Shown here: one piece after another, positions 6,732 through 13,626 of the stretch
How the letters are laid out: every line of letters begins with the position of its first letter
Numbering within the stretch: position 1 is the stretch's first letter
DNA from: Candidatus Roizmanbacteria bacterium CG10_big_fil_rev_8_21_14_0_10_45_7
GTDB taxonomy: Bacteria; Patescibacteriota; Microgenomatia; UBA1406
Assembly: GCA_002793745.1 (NCBI GenBank)
Contig: PFEE01000006.1
Location: 21,022-34,800, forward strand
Reading direction: 5' to 3'
DNA length: 13,779 bases
Program-made: the position numbers and the translations under genes
Notes under the pieces: generated by a model
The model's database searches: none
What the model was told of the DNA's origin: nothing
The model's input: the letters and a program-made list of their open reading frames with translations, nothing else

Positions 6732-7528
6732 CGGTGTAGTTTTTCCTCTAACTTTGCTACTATTTCTTCTTTCAGTATAGGATTGTCGTAAGTCAGCGCA
6801 TTCCACACTTCTGCTGAGCCAGGATAATGGGGATCAAGAAGTCCGAGTTGGTACAGTCGACATAAATCATGAGTGTCCTGTTTTGGTACTCCCACTTGTG
6901 TCTGCCCTCCATATGCGCATAATCCATTCCCATTTCTGTTCATAGTTACTTTATAGAAACCGGTAAAAGCTGGGTGTGCAACGTGAACCTTCTGGCCGTC
7001 GACAATAACATGATCCGTATAGTCAAAAAGCACCCGCTGGTTCGTAGGATATGAATATGCTCTATTTGCTAATAAAGGAACCGTAGCACATTGAGGAAAA
7101 ACAGTAATCATCGTTGTTAAAAAATCCACCGGAAACTCATTAAAATCAGTCTGGACAATCGGGTTGGTAAATCTATACCCATGATGTTCTCTCGGGTCGG
7201 TTAGGAATTCAATGCCTCCAAAACCGGTACTCGCGTGAAGCGCTGCGTAAATTTGTTGCAATTTTTCGTAGCCGTCCTTAGGGTCCGAATGCCAAATAAT
7301 AATATCGGCATCGGTAGGTTTCCTGTCAATAATTTTTTGGTCCAGCTGTCGTAATGTAACACTGCCTCCCGCTGTAACAAACCAGTCTTTTCTGGGCAAA
7401 CCTATCTGATCTAATACATTTCCTACCTGTACGACGGTATCTAAAAAAGGCGCATACTCGGGGTATGCGCTCCTTTCAATTCCTCTATTAAAACATATGT
7501 CTTTCACTACTCCATTGTCTGCGCTCAT
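6728..7528 (-). CDS. Nucleotidyltransferase-fold protein, first gene of the module
   Basis: A 266-residue protein with the layout of the MNT/AbiEii-like nucleotidyltransferases. FVTAGGSVTLRQL (G54, G55, S56) is followed by RKPTDADIIIW (D73, D75) and a third acidic residue D135 in FPVDFLTT. Near the C-terminus KQDTHDLCRLYQLGLLD (K216, D218, D221) resembles the KD..Dl..L helix that follows the catalytic domain in AbiEii-type proteins. The three carboxylates suggest an active enzyme transferring NMP to an unknown acceptor. The region after D135 contains unusual Tyr/Asn/Gly-rich stretches (NRAYSYPTNQR, NRNGNGLCAYGG) that I cannot assign. It starts 18 bases past an intrinsic terminator, with no Shine-Dalgarno, and its stop overlaps the next gene by ATGA, so it is probably coupled to the HD hydrolase. 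It could be a toxin, an RNA-modifying enzyme or a metabolic enzyme. Confidence 0.65.
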   Translation of the reverse strand: MSADNGVVKDICFNRGIERSAYPEYAPFLDTVVQVGNVLDQIGLPRKDWFVTAGGSVTLRQLDQKIIDRKPTDADIIIWHSDPKDGYEKLQQIYAALHASTGFGGIEFLTDPREHHGYRFTNPIVQTDFNEFPVDFLTTMITVFPQCATVPLLANRAYSYPTNQRVLFDYTDHVIVDGQKVHVAHPAFTGFYKVTMNRNGNGLCAYGGQTQVGVPKQDTHDLCRLYQLGLLDPHYPGSAEVWNALTYDNPILKEEIVAKLEEKLHR

Positions 7529-7546
7529 GATTTAAGTGGTACTTAT

Positions 7547-7570
7547 AAAAAAAAGCGCCCCGTAGGGCGC
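7547..7570 (-). terminator. Rho-independent terminator after pnp
   Basis: On the minus strand GCGCCC, loop TACG and GGGCGC form a perfect 6-bp GC-only stem followed directly by eight T residues (7547-7554). It lies 69 bases beyond the pnp stop and 18 bases before the next start codon, so it ends the rpsO-pnp transcript and separates it from the nucleotidyltransferase/HD module. Confidence 0.92.
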
Positions 7571-7638
7571 ACACGTTAGTTAACTGCTGGTGCAAATGTA
7601 ATAATTAATCATTTTGACGACATAGTATACATGTTGTA

Positions 7639-9720
7639 TTACTTCACCAACGCAAACTTCATACGGCCGCGGTCGTCTATTTCAGAGATCTTTACTCGCA
7701 GCTCCTGGCCTTCCTTTAATACTTCATTAGCGTCTTTTACAAAACCCATGCCCATTTGAGATACGTGCAGCAAACCTTCTTTGCCTGAAGCGATCTGCAC
7801 CACGCCACCAAACGGCAACACTTTCACAACCGTCCCTGGATATTCTTCACCGAGTGCGTATACTTTGTATGCTTCCTGTACCATGGCAACCGCTCGCTCT
7901 ATGGAATCGGCGTCGGGACTCGAGATAGAAACTTTACCCCGCTCATCAATATCAACTTCTGCGCCGGTTTCGGCAATAATCCGTTTAATGTTTTTTCCTC
8001 CGGGTCCGATAATTTCACCGATTTTATCCTCGGGAGGAGTCAAAATAACAATGCGGGGTGCATATTTTGAAACTGTTGATCGTGGTTTTGCTATAGCCTT
8101 GTCCATCACGTCAAGCACCGTCATGCGTGCTTTCCCTGCCCGCTCAATAGTTTCTGCAATCATGGCGCTGGTTAAACCTACTTTTTTAACATCAAGCTGT
8201 ATGGCGGTAATGCCTTTTCTGGTTCCCGCCACCTTGAAGTCCATTTCTCCAAAAAAGTCTTCAATACCGATAATATCGGTTAATAGCTGATACTTCTCTT
8301 GCGATTCACGTACTATACCAATAGCTATGCCGCCAACAGCTGCTTTTATAGGTACACCTGCATCCATTAACGCTAGGCTTGATCCACAGGTCGAAGCCAT
8401 AGAGGTTGATCCGTTTGAAGACAATACTTCAGATACGACCCATGTCGTGTAGGGAAAGTCGTCTTCTACCGGAAGCAATGGTTCAATAGCTTTTTCGGCT
8501 AATGCACCATGTCCAATTTCACGCCGTGATGGCGAACCCATTCTTCCTGTTTCTCCAACTGAGTACGGAGGCATGTAGTAGTGGTGAATATAGTTTTTAA
8601 TAAATTCACCCTCTGGATTTTCAACCCATTGGCGCTGTGACAACGGTCCGAGTGTTGCAACCGATAATACCTGTGTTGCTCCGCGACGGAACAGGGCTGA
8701 TCCGTGTATTCGGGGCAACACACCAACCTCTGCTTCCAGTGGCCGGATTTCATCAAATTTGCGTCCATCAGCACGTCGACCCTCTTTAAACACTAATATT
8801 TTGGTTATTTTCTTAAAGACTATGGGCAGTATTTTCTTAAAACCTTTTTCGTCAAGCTCAAACTCTTCCATGATTTTAGTGAATAACTCGTCCCCGCTTG
8901 AATCCACATTTTCCTTGTCAGCCATTTTTTCAAGCTTTGCCTTCAATTCCGTTTCGTATTTCTTTACTATTTTTGCTGCAATTGCGTCATTTTCATTTTT
9001 GGGCAACTCGACTGCCGTAATCTTTTCTTCTGTTCGGATTTCTTCAAATAATGAAATCAAGACGGCATTTTCTTTTTTTGCCCGCTCAATACCTTTGACC
9101 ATAATGTCATTGGATACTTCTTCAGCGCGGCTCTCAATCATAACTACCTCATCTTTGGTGCTCGATACCACCAATTCAAGGTGTGAAAGTTGCTCTTCTT
9201 CGGGTGTGGGGTTAACAATTAAGTGGCCCTCTTTTTTGTCATTAGCAATAAGCAATCCTATTTTGGTTGTTGCAATAGGACCCTTCCAAGGAATGGGGCA
9301 CAGTGAAAGTGCACACGCAGTTGAAAGCGCGGCAACAATTTCGGGTGACGTTACGCCATCAACTGAAAGAAGGGTATTAATAATTTGTACATCACGACGA
9401 AACCCTTCGTCAAATAATGGACGAACAGAGCGGTCAATCAGACGACCAACCAGAACAGCGCTATCAGTTGGTCTACCTTCACGTTTTACCCAACGTGAGC
9501 CTTTAATGCGTCCACCGGCATACAGTTTCTCTAAATATTCAATGCTTAAGGGGAAATAATCAAGCTCATTATTTTCTTTGCCGATAACCACGGTCGTCAG
9601 TATGGTTGTTTCACCATATTGGGTCATGACTGCAGAGGTTGCCTGCTGTGCAAAGCCACCCCAACGAAAAGTGAGGGTTTTGCCGGTCGAAGATTCAATA
9701 ATTTTTGTGTGGGATTTCAT
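7639..9720 (-). CDS. pnp: Polyribonucleotide nucleotidyltransferase (PNPase)
   Basis: A 693-residue phosphorolytic 3'-to-5' exoribonuclease, core of RNA turnover in the cytoplasm and expected to be a trimer. Domain order is complete: first RNase PH-like domain (about 8-140), a linker with helical domain (about 235-312), the catalytic second RNase PH-like domain (about 318-545), a KH domain with the GPGG loop (572-575), and an S1 domain (about 625-692) ending at the C-terminus with almost no tail. Catalytic elements are present: PSRREIGHG (R399, R400, phosphate binding), SNGSTSMAS (S438) and IEDFFGEMDFKVAG (D488, D494, K496). One oddity is FRRGATQ at 344-350, where most PNPases have RGETQ. The gene follows rpsO by 18 bases, the arrangement known from many bacteria, and lacks a strong Shine-Dalgarno. 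Confidence 0.97.
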   Translation of the reverse strand: MKSHTKIIESSTGKTLTFRWGGFAQQATSAVMTQYGETTILTTVVIGKENNELDYFPLSIEYLEKLYAGGRIKGSRWVKREGRPTDSAVLVGRLIDRSVRPLFDEGFRRDVQIINTLLSVDGVTSPEIVAALSTACALSLCPIPWKGPIATTKIGLLIANDKKEGHLIVNPTPEEEQLSHLELVVSSTKDEVVMIESRAEEVSNDIMVKGIERAKKENAVLISLFEEIRTEEKITAVELPKNENDAIAAKIVKKYETELKAKLEKMADKENVDSSGDELFTKIMEEFELDEKGFKKILPIVFKKITKILVFKEGRRADGRKFDEIRPLEAEVGVLPRIHGSALFRRGATQVLSVATLGPLSQRQWVENPEGEFIKNYIHHYYMPPYSVGETGRMGSPSRREIGHGALAEKAIEPLLPVEDDFPYTTWVVSEVLSSNGSTSMASTCGSSLALMDAGVPIKAAVGGIAIGIVRESQEKYQLLTDIIGIEDFFGEMDFKVAGTRKGITAIQLDVKKVGLTSAMIAETIERAGKARMTVLDVMDKAIAKPRSTVSKYAPRIVILTPPEDKIGEIIGPGGKNIKRIIAETGAEVDIDERGKVSISSPDADSIERAVAMVQEAYKVYALGEEYPGTVVKVLPFGGVVQIASGKEGLLHVSQMGMGFVKDANEVLKEGQELRVKISEIDDRGRMKFALVK

Positions 9721-9738
9721 GTGCTGTTTGCATTTTTC

Positions 9739-10134
9739 TTACGCGCTGTAGTGCTGTTGAAATGTTTTGATTTTGTCTTCGACCATACCAAATCGCGCCT
9801 CGTCTTTATCCTTAAGATAGTTCATTATTCTGCGGCGCTTAGAAACAATCTTAAGGAGTCCACGGCGCGAATGGTTGTCTTTGGGGTTTTCGGTCAAATG
9901 ACTTTGCAGCTTAACGACCTTAAAGGTAAGAATGGCTACCTGAACCTCAGGAGAGCCGGTATCACCGCTCTTAAGGGCAAATCGGTTAATTACAAATTCT
10001 TTTGAAAGCTCCTCAAGGCTCGGCATGTTATCACCGACCGGCTTTACTGCTTTAACCTCTTTTTTCTTTGGTGCTTTGGGAGCTTTTACGACTACTTTTT
10101 TTGGGGCTGCTGCCTTTACTTTTTTGTCTGCCAT
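9739..10134 (-). CDS. rpsO: 30S ribosomal protein S15 with Lys/Ala-rich N-terminal extension
   Basis: A 131-residue protein. Residues about 39-131 are a full S15 with the family hallmarks FALKSGDTGSPEVQVAILT and HSRRGLLKIVSKRRRIMNYL; S15 binds 16S rRNA early in small-subunit assembly. Typical S15 has about 89 residues. Here a 36-residue N-terminal extension rich in Lys, Ala, Val and Pro (AAAPKKVVVKAPKAPKKK) precedes it. M37 is an alternative start with a weak purine run upstream and would give a standard-length protein. The longer form is chosen because a perfect TATAAT lies 8 bases before its ATG and the reading frame is open and low-complexity basic, as in other extended ribosomal proteins. 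It is followed by pnp. Confidence 0.93.
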   Translation of the reverse strand: MADKKVKAAAPKKVVVKAPKAPKKKEVKAVKPVGDNMPSLEELSKEFVINRFALKSGDTGSPEVQVAILTFKVVKLQSHLTENPKDNHSRRGLLKIVSKRRRIMNYLKDKDEARFGMVEDKIKTFQQHYSA

Positions 10135-10142
10135 AGACAGGA

Positions 10143-10170
10143 ATTATACATAATGGGTAGGGAAAAGCAA
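10143..10170 (-). promoter_or_regulatory. rpsO promoter, probably leaderless
   Basis: On the minus strand TATAAT (10143-10148) is a perfect -10 box, with TTGCTT (10165-10170) 16 bases upstream as a weak -35 (3 of 6). The box ends 8 bases before the rpsO ATG, so the mRNA would begin at, or one or two bases before, the start codon. There is no Shine-Dalgarno. The -35 sits just after the sufU stop codon. Confidence 0.6.
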
Positions 10171-10173
10171 AGT

Positions 10174-10551
10174 CTATTTTTTTATTATCAGCGCACGATG
10201 TACTGCCTCAAGGGGCAAAAGGGCGCATTTCAGCCGAGCTGGCGTTAACTGATGCGTGTGTAGCGATGCCAAGATGTCTTCTGTGGTTATACGCTGTATC
10301 TGTGCTATGGTTTTCCCTAACAACGATTCAAATAAGATGCTGGCGGAAGCGATAGAAATGGCGCACCCACTTGCGATAAACGAGGCGTCCACCACCACGC
10401 CATCTGTAACTCGTAAATAGGTATCTATCGTGTCACCACACAAAGGGTTATCAATATGAGAGGAATGAGTATACGCAGCCAGTTTCCCCGATTTTCGAGG
10501 ATGATGGTAATGGTCAAGTATGATTTCTTTATACAAGTCCTGCTCGTCCAT
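10174..10551 (-). CDS. sufU: SufU-type Fe-S assembly sulfur-relay protein, short form
   Basis: A 125-residue member of the SufU/IscU fold. The zinc and sulfur-relay ligands are visible: C38 and D40 in NPLCGD, C63 in ASGCAISIASAS, and C109 in RLKCALL. In Gram-positive SUF systems SufU takes persulfide from the SufS cysteine desulfurase and passes it to the SufBCD scaffold. Arg-x-x-Cys at the last ligand (no His before C109) favours SufU over IscU. The C63-C109 spacing of 46 residues, however, is close to IscU and shorter than in Bacillus SufU, so the extra SufU insert is largely missing. The N-terminal LYKEIILDHYHHPRKSG is typical. The start overlaps sufD by 23 bases; GAGGT lies 11 bases before the ATG, a distant Shine-Dalgarno. 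It is the last gene of the SUF run. Confidence 0.92.
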   Translation of the reverse strand: MDEQDLYKEIILDHYHHPRKSGKLAAYTHSSHIDNPLCGDTIDTYLRVTDGVVVDASFIASGCAISIASASILFESLLGKTIAQIQRITTEDILASLHTHQLTPARLKCALLPLEAVHRALIIKK

Positions 10552-11140
10552 AGAGAGATTCTACCTCAGAAAGGGTAATGCCCGCTTCTAATAATTTTTG
10601 TATGCCCGAACGCAAAAAACCCGCAGCGATCAGATCTTCGACCTGTTGCTGCGACACGCCCCGCGTAGACAGATAGTATTGTTCATCTTCTGATAGGTAT
10701 CCGGTGGTTGAACCATGGGTACAAAACACCTCATGCGCCTCAATTTCCAGCTTAGGCTCCGATACCACCCGCCCTTCACTACTTAATATAAGATTGTCAT
10801 TCTTTTGATACGCATGGCTGTGTGCGCCGGTTGTATCAATGGTGATAGTACCTTCAAAATGAAAAAATGACGTATCCCTTACCAGTGATTTACAGAGCAA
10901 GTCAGAGGTACTCTGTTTACTAGTATGACGCTGAAAGCTACGAATGGTATAGCTGCTGTTACCATTAAGCTGCACCAATATCACTACAAACAATCGAGAA
11001 TCTTCTGAAGGTTTCATATGAATTTCTATGTCACGCTCTGCGCTATCGCCAACGAGGTTCAGTACGACACAGGCAGTTTCATGTTTTTTTGAGATCAGTG
11101 TCAATGTGTTGCCTTTGGGGTTATTGATACAGCGAATCAT
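10529..11140 (-). CDS. sufD: Minimal SufD (SufBD-family core only)
   Basis: A 203-residue protein, about half the usual SufD length of roughly 400. The conserved SufBD core is present: FFHFEGTITI (93-101), YQKNDNLILS (111-120), PKLEIEAHEVFCTHGSTTG (129-147) with C140 and H142, and YYLSTRGVSQQQVEDLIAAGF (155-175). H142 sits where SufD carries its conserved HGAT histidine, important at the SufB-SufD cluster-building interface. The long N-terminal helical domain and part of the beta-helix of normal SufD are absent. The gene is not a frameshift remnant: it begins with an ATGA overlap on the sufB stop and has the strong Shine-Dalgarno GGAGGGGAG upstream. It is therefore probably a natural reduced SufD that pairs with SufB. 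Confidence 0.85.
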   Translation of the reverse strand: MIRCINNPKGNTLTLISKKHETACVVLNLVGDSAERDIEIHMKPSEDSRLFVVILVQLNGNSSYTIRSFQRHTSKQSTSDLLCKSLVRDTSFFHFEGTITIDTTGAHSHAYQKNDNLILSSEGRVVSEPKLEIEAHEVFCTHGSTTGYLSEDEQYYLSTRGVSQQQVEDLIAAGFLRSGIQKLLEAGITLSEVESLYGRAGLV

Positions 11141-13623
11141 CCGATACTCCCCTCCATTTCCAGCGCAATTAAGCGGTTGAGCTCAACGGCATACTCAAGG
11201 GGAAGTTCGCGCACCACTGAATCCAAAAAGCCGTTCACGATTAATGCCTCGGCGCGCTCCTTGGTCACGCCCCGCGACATGAGATAAAACAGCTGCTCAT
11301 CGCCAATTTTGGATACCACCGCTTCATGCTCAACTTGGGTGTGTTGTTCATCGATCTTCATGGTTGGATACGTGTCGGACCGTGACTGGGCATCCAGCAA
11401 GAGCGCGTCGCACACCACTTTTGTTTTGGTATGGTGGGCTCCCCGTTTTATATACACCAAACCGCGGTATGAGGTTCGTCCGGCGTCTTTGGCAATTGAC
11501 TTTGACACAATGCGCGAGGTGGTGTAAGGGGCAAAATGCATCATTTTGGCACCGGCATCCTGATGCTGGAGCGCTCCCGCATAGGCAATGGACAGCACCT
11601 CACCGCGCGCTCCCTCTCCCATGAGGTAACATGAGGGGTACTTCATGGTTAATTTACTATTGTGTACGATGATTCCGTTTGCAATAAAATTTTCCGCTCC
11701 TTCTACCTCAAGATCATATACTTTTTCTTTTTCTTGTGGGATAACAGCTTTTACCTGAACAAATGTGCCTATTGGTTGTTGAATATATTTATTTTTAATA
11801 ATGTCTAAACTTTTTTTGGCTTTCAAAACAAGAAAATGAGAAATATATGTCTTTAATTTTCCTTTATAAAGCTTTCTCTCTTTCACGTATGTCGAAATTT
11901 TTAATGGATCAAGTCCGCAGGATATTAAAAGATATTTACACTGCAATAATAATGCTTTATTACTGCTCGAAAAAGTAATCTGGCCATATTCTCTCCCTTG
12001 TATTGTTTTATGATTTCGTATGTATCCATCGGCATCTAAATATCCTTCAATAAAAGCTAATCGCTGCTCAATGGGCAAGGTCCATATCCATTGGGGAATA
12101 TGCTTGTCTTTTGCAGTACCATCAAAATCAAGCTTCATCAGTAATGATGCGATAACGACCGAGTTGATAGTGACTGAAATACCCTTCTCGCTATAGGGAA
12201 TATGAAATAGTTTATCGATCACTTGTATCAGTCGTTTTCTTGATTTATCTTTTGGCGGAATCGCTAGATAGACTCTATTTGGGTGTCCTGCTCTATTTCG
12301 ATCAACAAACCCATCTCCAAGATATAAACCCAGAAGCCACATGAAATCATTATTAGTCTCCTGGGGCAAGATGGGGTGGTGTTTTAAGTTTTTATATTGG
12401 TGTCGGTACTCAATACTATACGGCTTCCCTTCGTCTGGTAAGGACTGAGCTACAGCAACATAGTCACCAATATGTATATTTTTCAACTCTTTCCAATGCA
12501 TGATATAGGATGATGCGTACCGTTCTTTAGATAAAACGAGAAAGGGATGATTATCAGTTGCTTTAATTGAACGAAAATTTTGTGTAACCAATTCATAGAC
12601 TGATCTCGTTCCAGTAACACGAGTTGCCTTCACTGGAAATGCTTTAATACAATATGTTTTAGGGTCAAGACCATAGAGTTTATCTCCTGCTCTTATATCT
12701 ACTACATTCATGAGTCCCTTATTTTTTTCATACACCTTTGTATCTCCTGCTAAGCATCCTAAATTACCGTCAATCCATTGCATAGTGGCCTGCTTTTCAA
12801 CCCGTGCCCTCTTGGTTACTAGGTTATATACATTCGGGCTCCAATTTTGCACGGTGGTGTAGCGTACCTTGGCTTCCTCCTTTACAAAAATTTCAACCAC
12901 CGCGCTGTGAAGCGACGAGGTTGTGTATGTAGGAGCACTGCAACCCTCTATATAATGAACCGATGATGCCTCCTCGGCAATAATAAGCGTGCGTTCAAAC
13001 TGGCCCATGTTTTGCGTGTTAATGCGGAAATAGGCCTGAAGCGGCATGGGAATCGTTACTCCTTTGGGAATATATACAAAACTGCCACCAGACCAAAACG
13101 CCGTATTGAGTGCCGCAAATTTGTTATCGGCAGCAGGGATAAGCGTACCGAAATATGCTTTAAACAGCTCAGGATACTCGCGTAAGCCGCTGTCAGTGTC
13201 CAAAAAAACAACACCGAGTTTTGAAAGCTCACTGTGGATTGACTTATATAACACCTCGGACTCGTACTGAGCGGAAACACCGGACAGATACTTCTTTTCT
13301 GCCTCAGGAATACCCAAATAATCGTAGGTTTTTTTGATGTCGGCAGGAAGTTCATTCCATGAATTGGCTTTTTTGGCCTCGGGACGAACATAGTAATGAA
13401 TGCTTTCAAAATCAATTCTGGAAAGGTCGCCACCCCAGGCAGGCAAAGACTTTTTCTGAAATATAGAGTAGGCCGCCAGGCGCCGTTCAAGCATCCACGA
13501 CGGTTCCTGCTTGTAGGCAGACAGCTCACGAATAACCCTCTCGCTCAAACCCGGCTTTGCCTTAAAGGCGTAGGCGCTGTCTGATCGCATATCCCACTGT
13601 GAGATGTGGCTATCTGCTCCCAT
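11137..13623 (-). CDS. sufB: SufB Fe-S cluster scaffold, interrupted by an in-frame intein
   Basis: An 828-codon frame encoding SufB (residues 1-289 and 656-828, 462 residues once joined, normal length) with an intein between. SufB with SufC and SufD forms the scaffold that assembles Fe-S clusters in the cytoplasm. N-extein marks include FVYIPKGVTIPMPLQAYFRI (182-201) and VHYIEGCSAPTYT. C-extein marks include SKLTMKYPSCYLMGEGARGE, VEHEAVVSKIGDEQLFYLMS and the C-terminus LPLEYAVELNRLIALEMEGSIG-type, close to Gram-positive SufB. As in Bacillus, the position of the E. coli cluster cysteine (C405) is not Cys here (LLLDAQSRSDT). The sufC stop lies 3 bases upstream; no good Shine-Dalgarno is seen at the ATG. 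The stop overlaps sufD by ATGA. Splicing is needed for activity. Confidence 0.95.
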   Translation of the reverse strand: MGADSHISQWDMRSDSAYAFKAKPGLSERVIRELSAYKQEPSWMLERRLAAYSIFQKKSLPAWGGDLSRIDFESIHYYVRPEAKKANSWNELPADIKKTYDYLGIPEAEKKYLSGVSAQYESEVLYKSIHSELSKLGVVFLDTDSGLREYPELFKAYFGTLIPAADNKFAALNTAFWSGGSFVYIPKGVTIPMPLQAYFRINTQNMGQFERTLIIAEEASSVHYIEGCSAPTYTTSSLHSAVVEIFVKEEAKVRYTTVQNWSPNVYNLVTKRARVEKQATMQWIDGNLGCLAGDTKVYEKNKGLMNVVDIRAGDKLYGLDPKTYCIKAFPVKATRVTGTRSVYELVTQNFRSIKATDNHPFLVLSKERYASSYIMHWKELKNIHIGDYVAVAQSLPDEGKPYSIEYRHQYKNLKHHPILPQETNNDFMWLLGLYLGDGFVDRNRAGHPNRVYLAIPPKDKSRKRLIQVIDKLFHIPYSEKGISVTINSVVIASLLMKLDFDGTAKDKHIPQWIWTLPIEQRLAFIEGYLDADGYIRNHKTIQGREYGQITFSSSNKALLLQCKYLLISCGLDPLKISTYVKERKLYKGKLKTYISHFLVLKAKKSLDIIKNKYIQQPIGTFVQVKAVIPQEKEKVYDLEVEGAENFIANGIIVHNSKLTMKYPSCYLMGEGARGEVLSIAYAGALQHQDAGAKMMHFAPYTTSRIVSKSIAKDAGRTSYRGLVYIKRGAHHTKTKVVCDALLLDAQSRSDTYPTMKIDEQHTQVEHEAVVSKIGDEQLFYLMSRGVTKERAEALIVNGFLDSVVRELPLEYAVELNRLIALEMEGSIG
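11659..12756 (-). mobile_element. SufB intein with LAGLIDADG homing endonuclease
   Basis: A complete 366-residue intein (SufB precursor residues 290-655). It begins with C290 (block A, CLAGDTKVYEKNKG), has the block B T-x-x-H motif (T356, H359 in KATDNHPFLVL), and ends with blocks F and G (VYDLEVEGAENFIANG, then IIVHN with H654-N655), followed by the +1 nucleophile S656. The middle holds a two-motif LAGLIDADG endonuclease: LLGLYLGDG (D437) and FIEGYLDADG (D530, D532). All splicing and catalytic residues are intact, so both self-splicing and homing appear possible. The insertion splits a highly conserved SufB motif, GNLG before and SKLTMKYPS after. The DNA is visibly AT-richer than the flanking extein: 14 of 60 bases are G/C at 11821-11880 versus 30 of 60 at 11401-11460. 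Confidence 0.96.
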
Positions 13624-13626
13624 TAG

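Noticed and set aside
6732..6806. 25-residue N-terminal extension of the HD hydrolase
   Set aside because: It would overlap the upstream gene by 79 bases. The ATG at 6731 gives an ATGA junction and a family-like N-terminus.
7621..7630. TATACT as promoter for the nucleotidyltransferase module
   Set aside because: A transcript from here would have to pass the strong terminator at 7547-7570 before reaching the first gene.
8759..9559. 266-codon plus-strand open frame opposite pnp
   Set aside because: It is antisense to a complete, well-conserved PNPase, and its Ser/Ile-rich product is a reverse-complement shadow with no motif.
10529..11140. SufD as a frameshifted pseudogene
   Set aside because: The start has a strong Shine-Dalgarno and an ATGA overlap with sufB, the frame is open throughout, and the core motifs are conserved.
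13056..13529. 157-codon minus-strand open frame inside sufB
   Set aside because: It is out of frame with a clear SufB N-extein and has no recognisable content.
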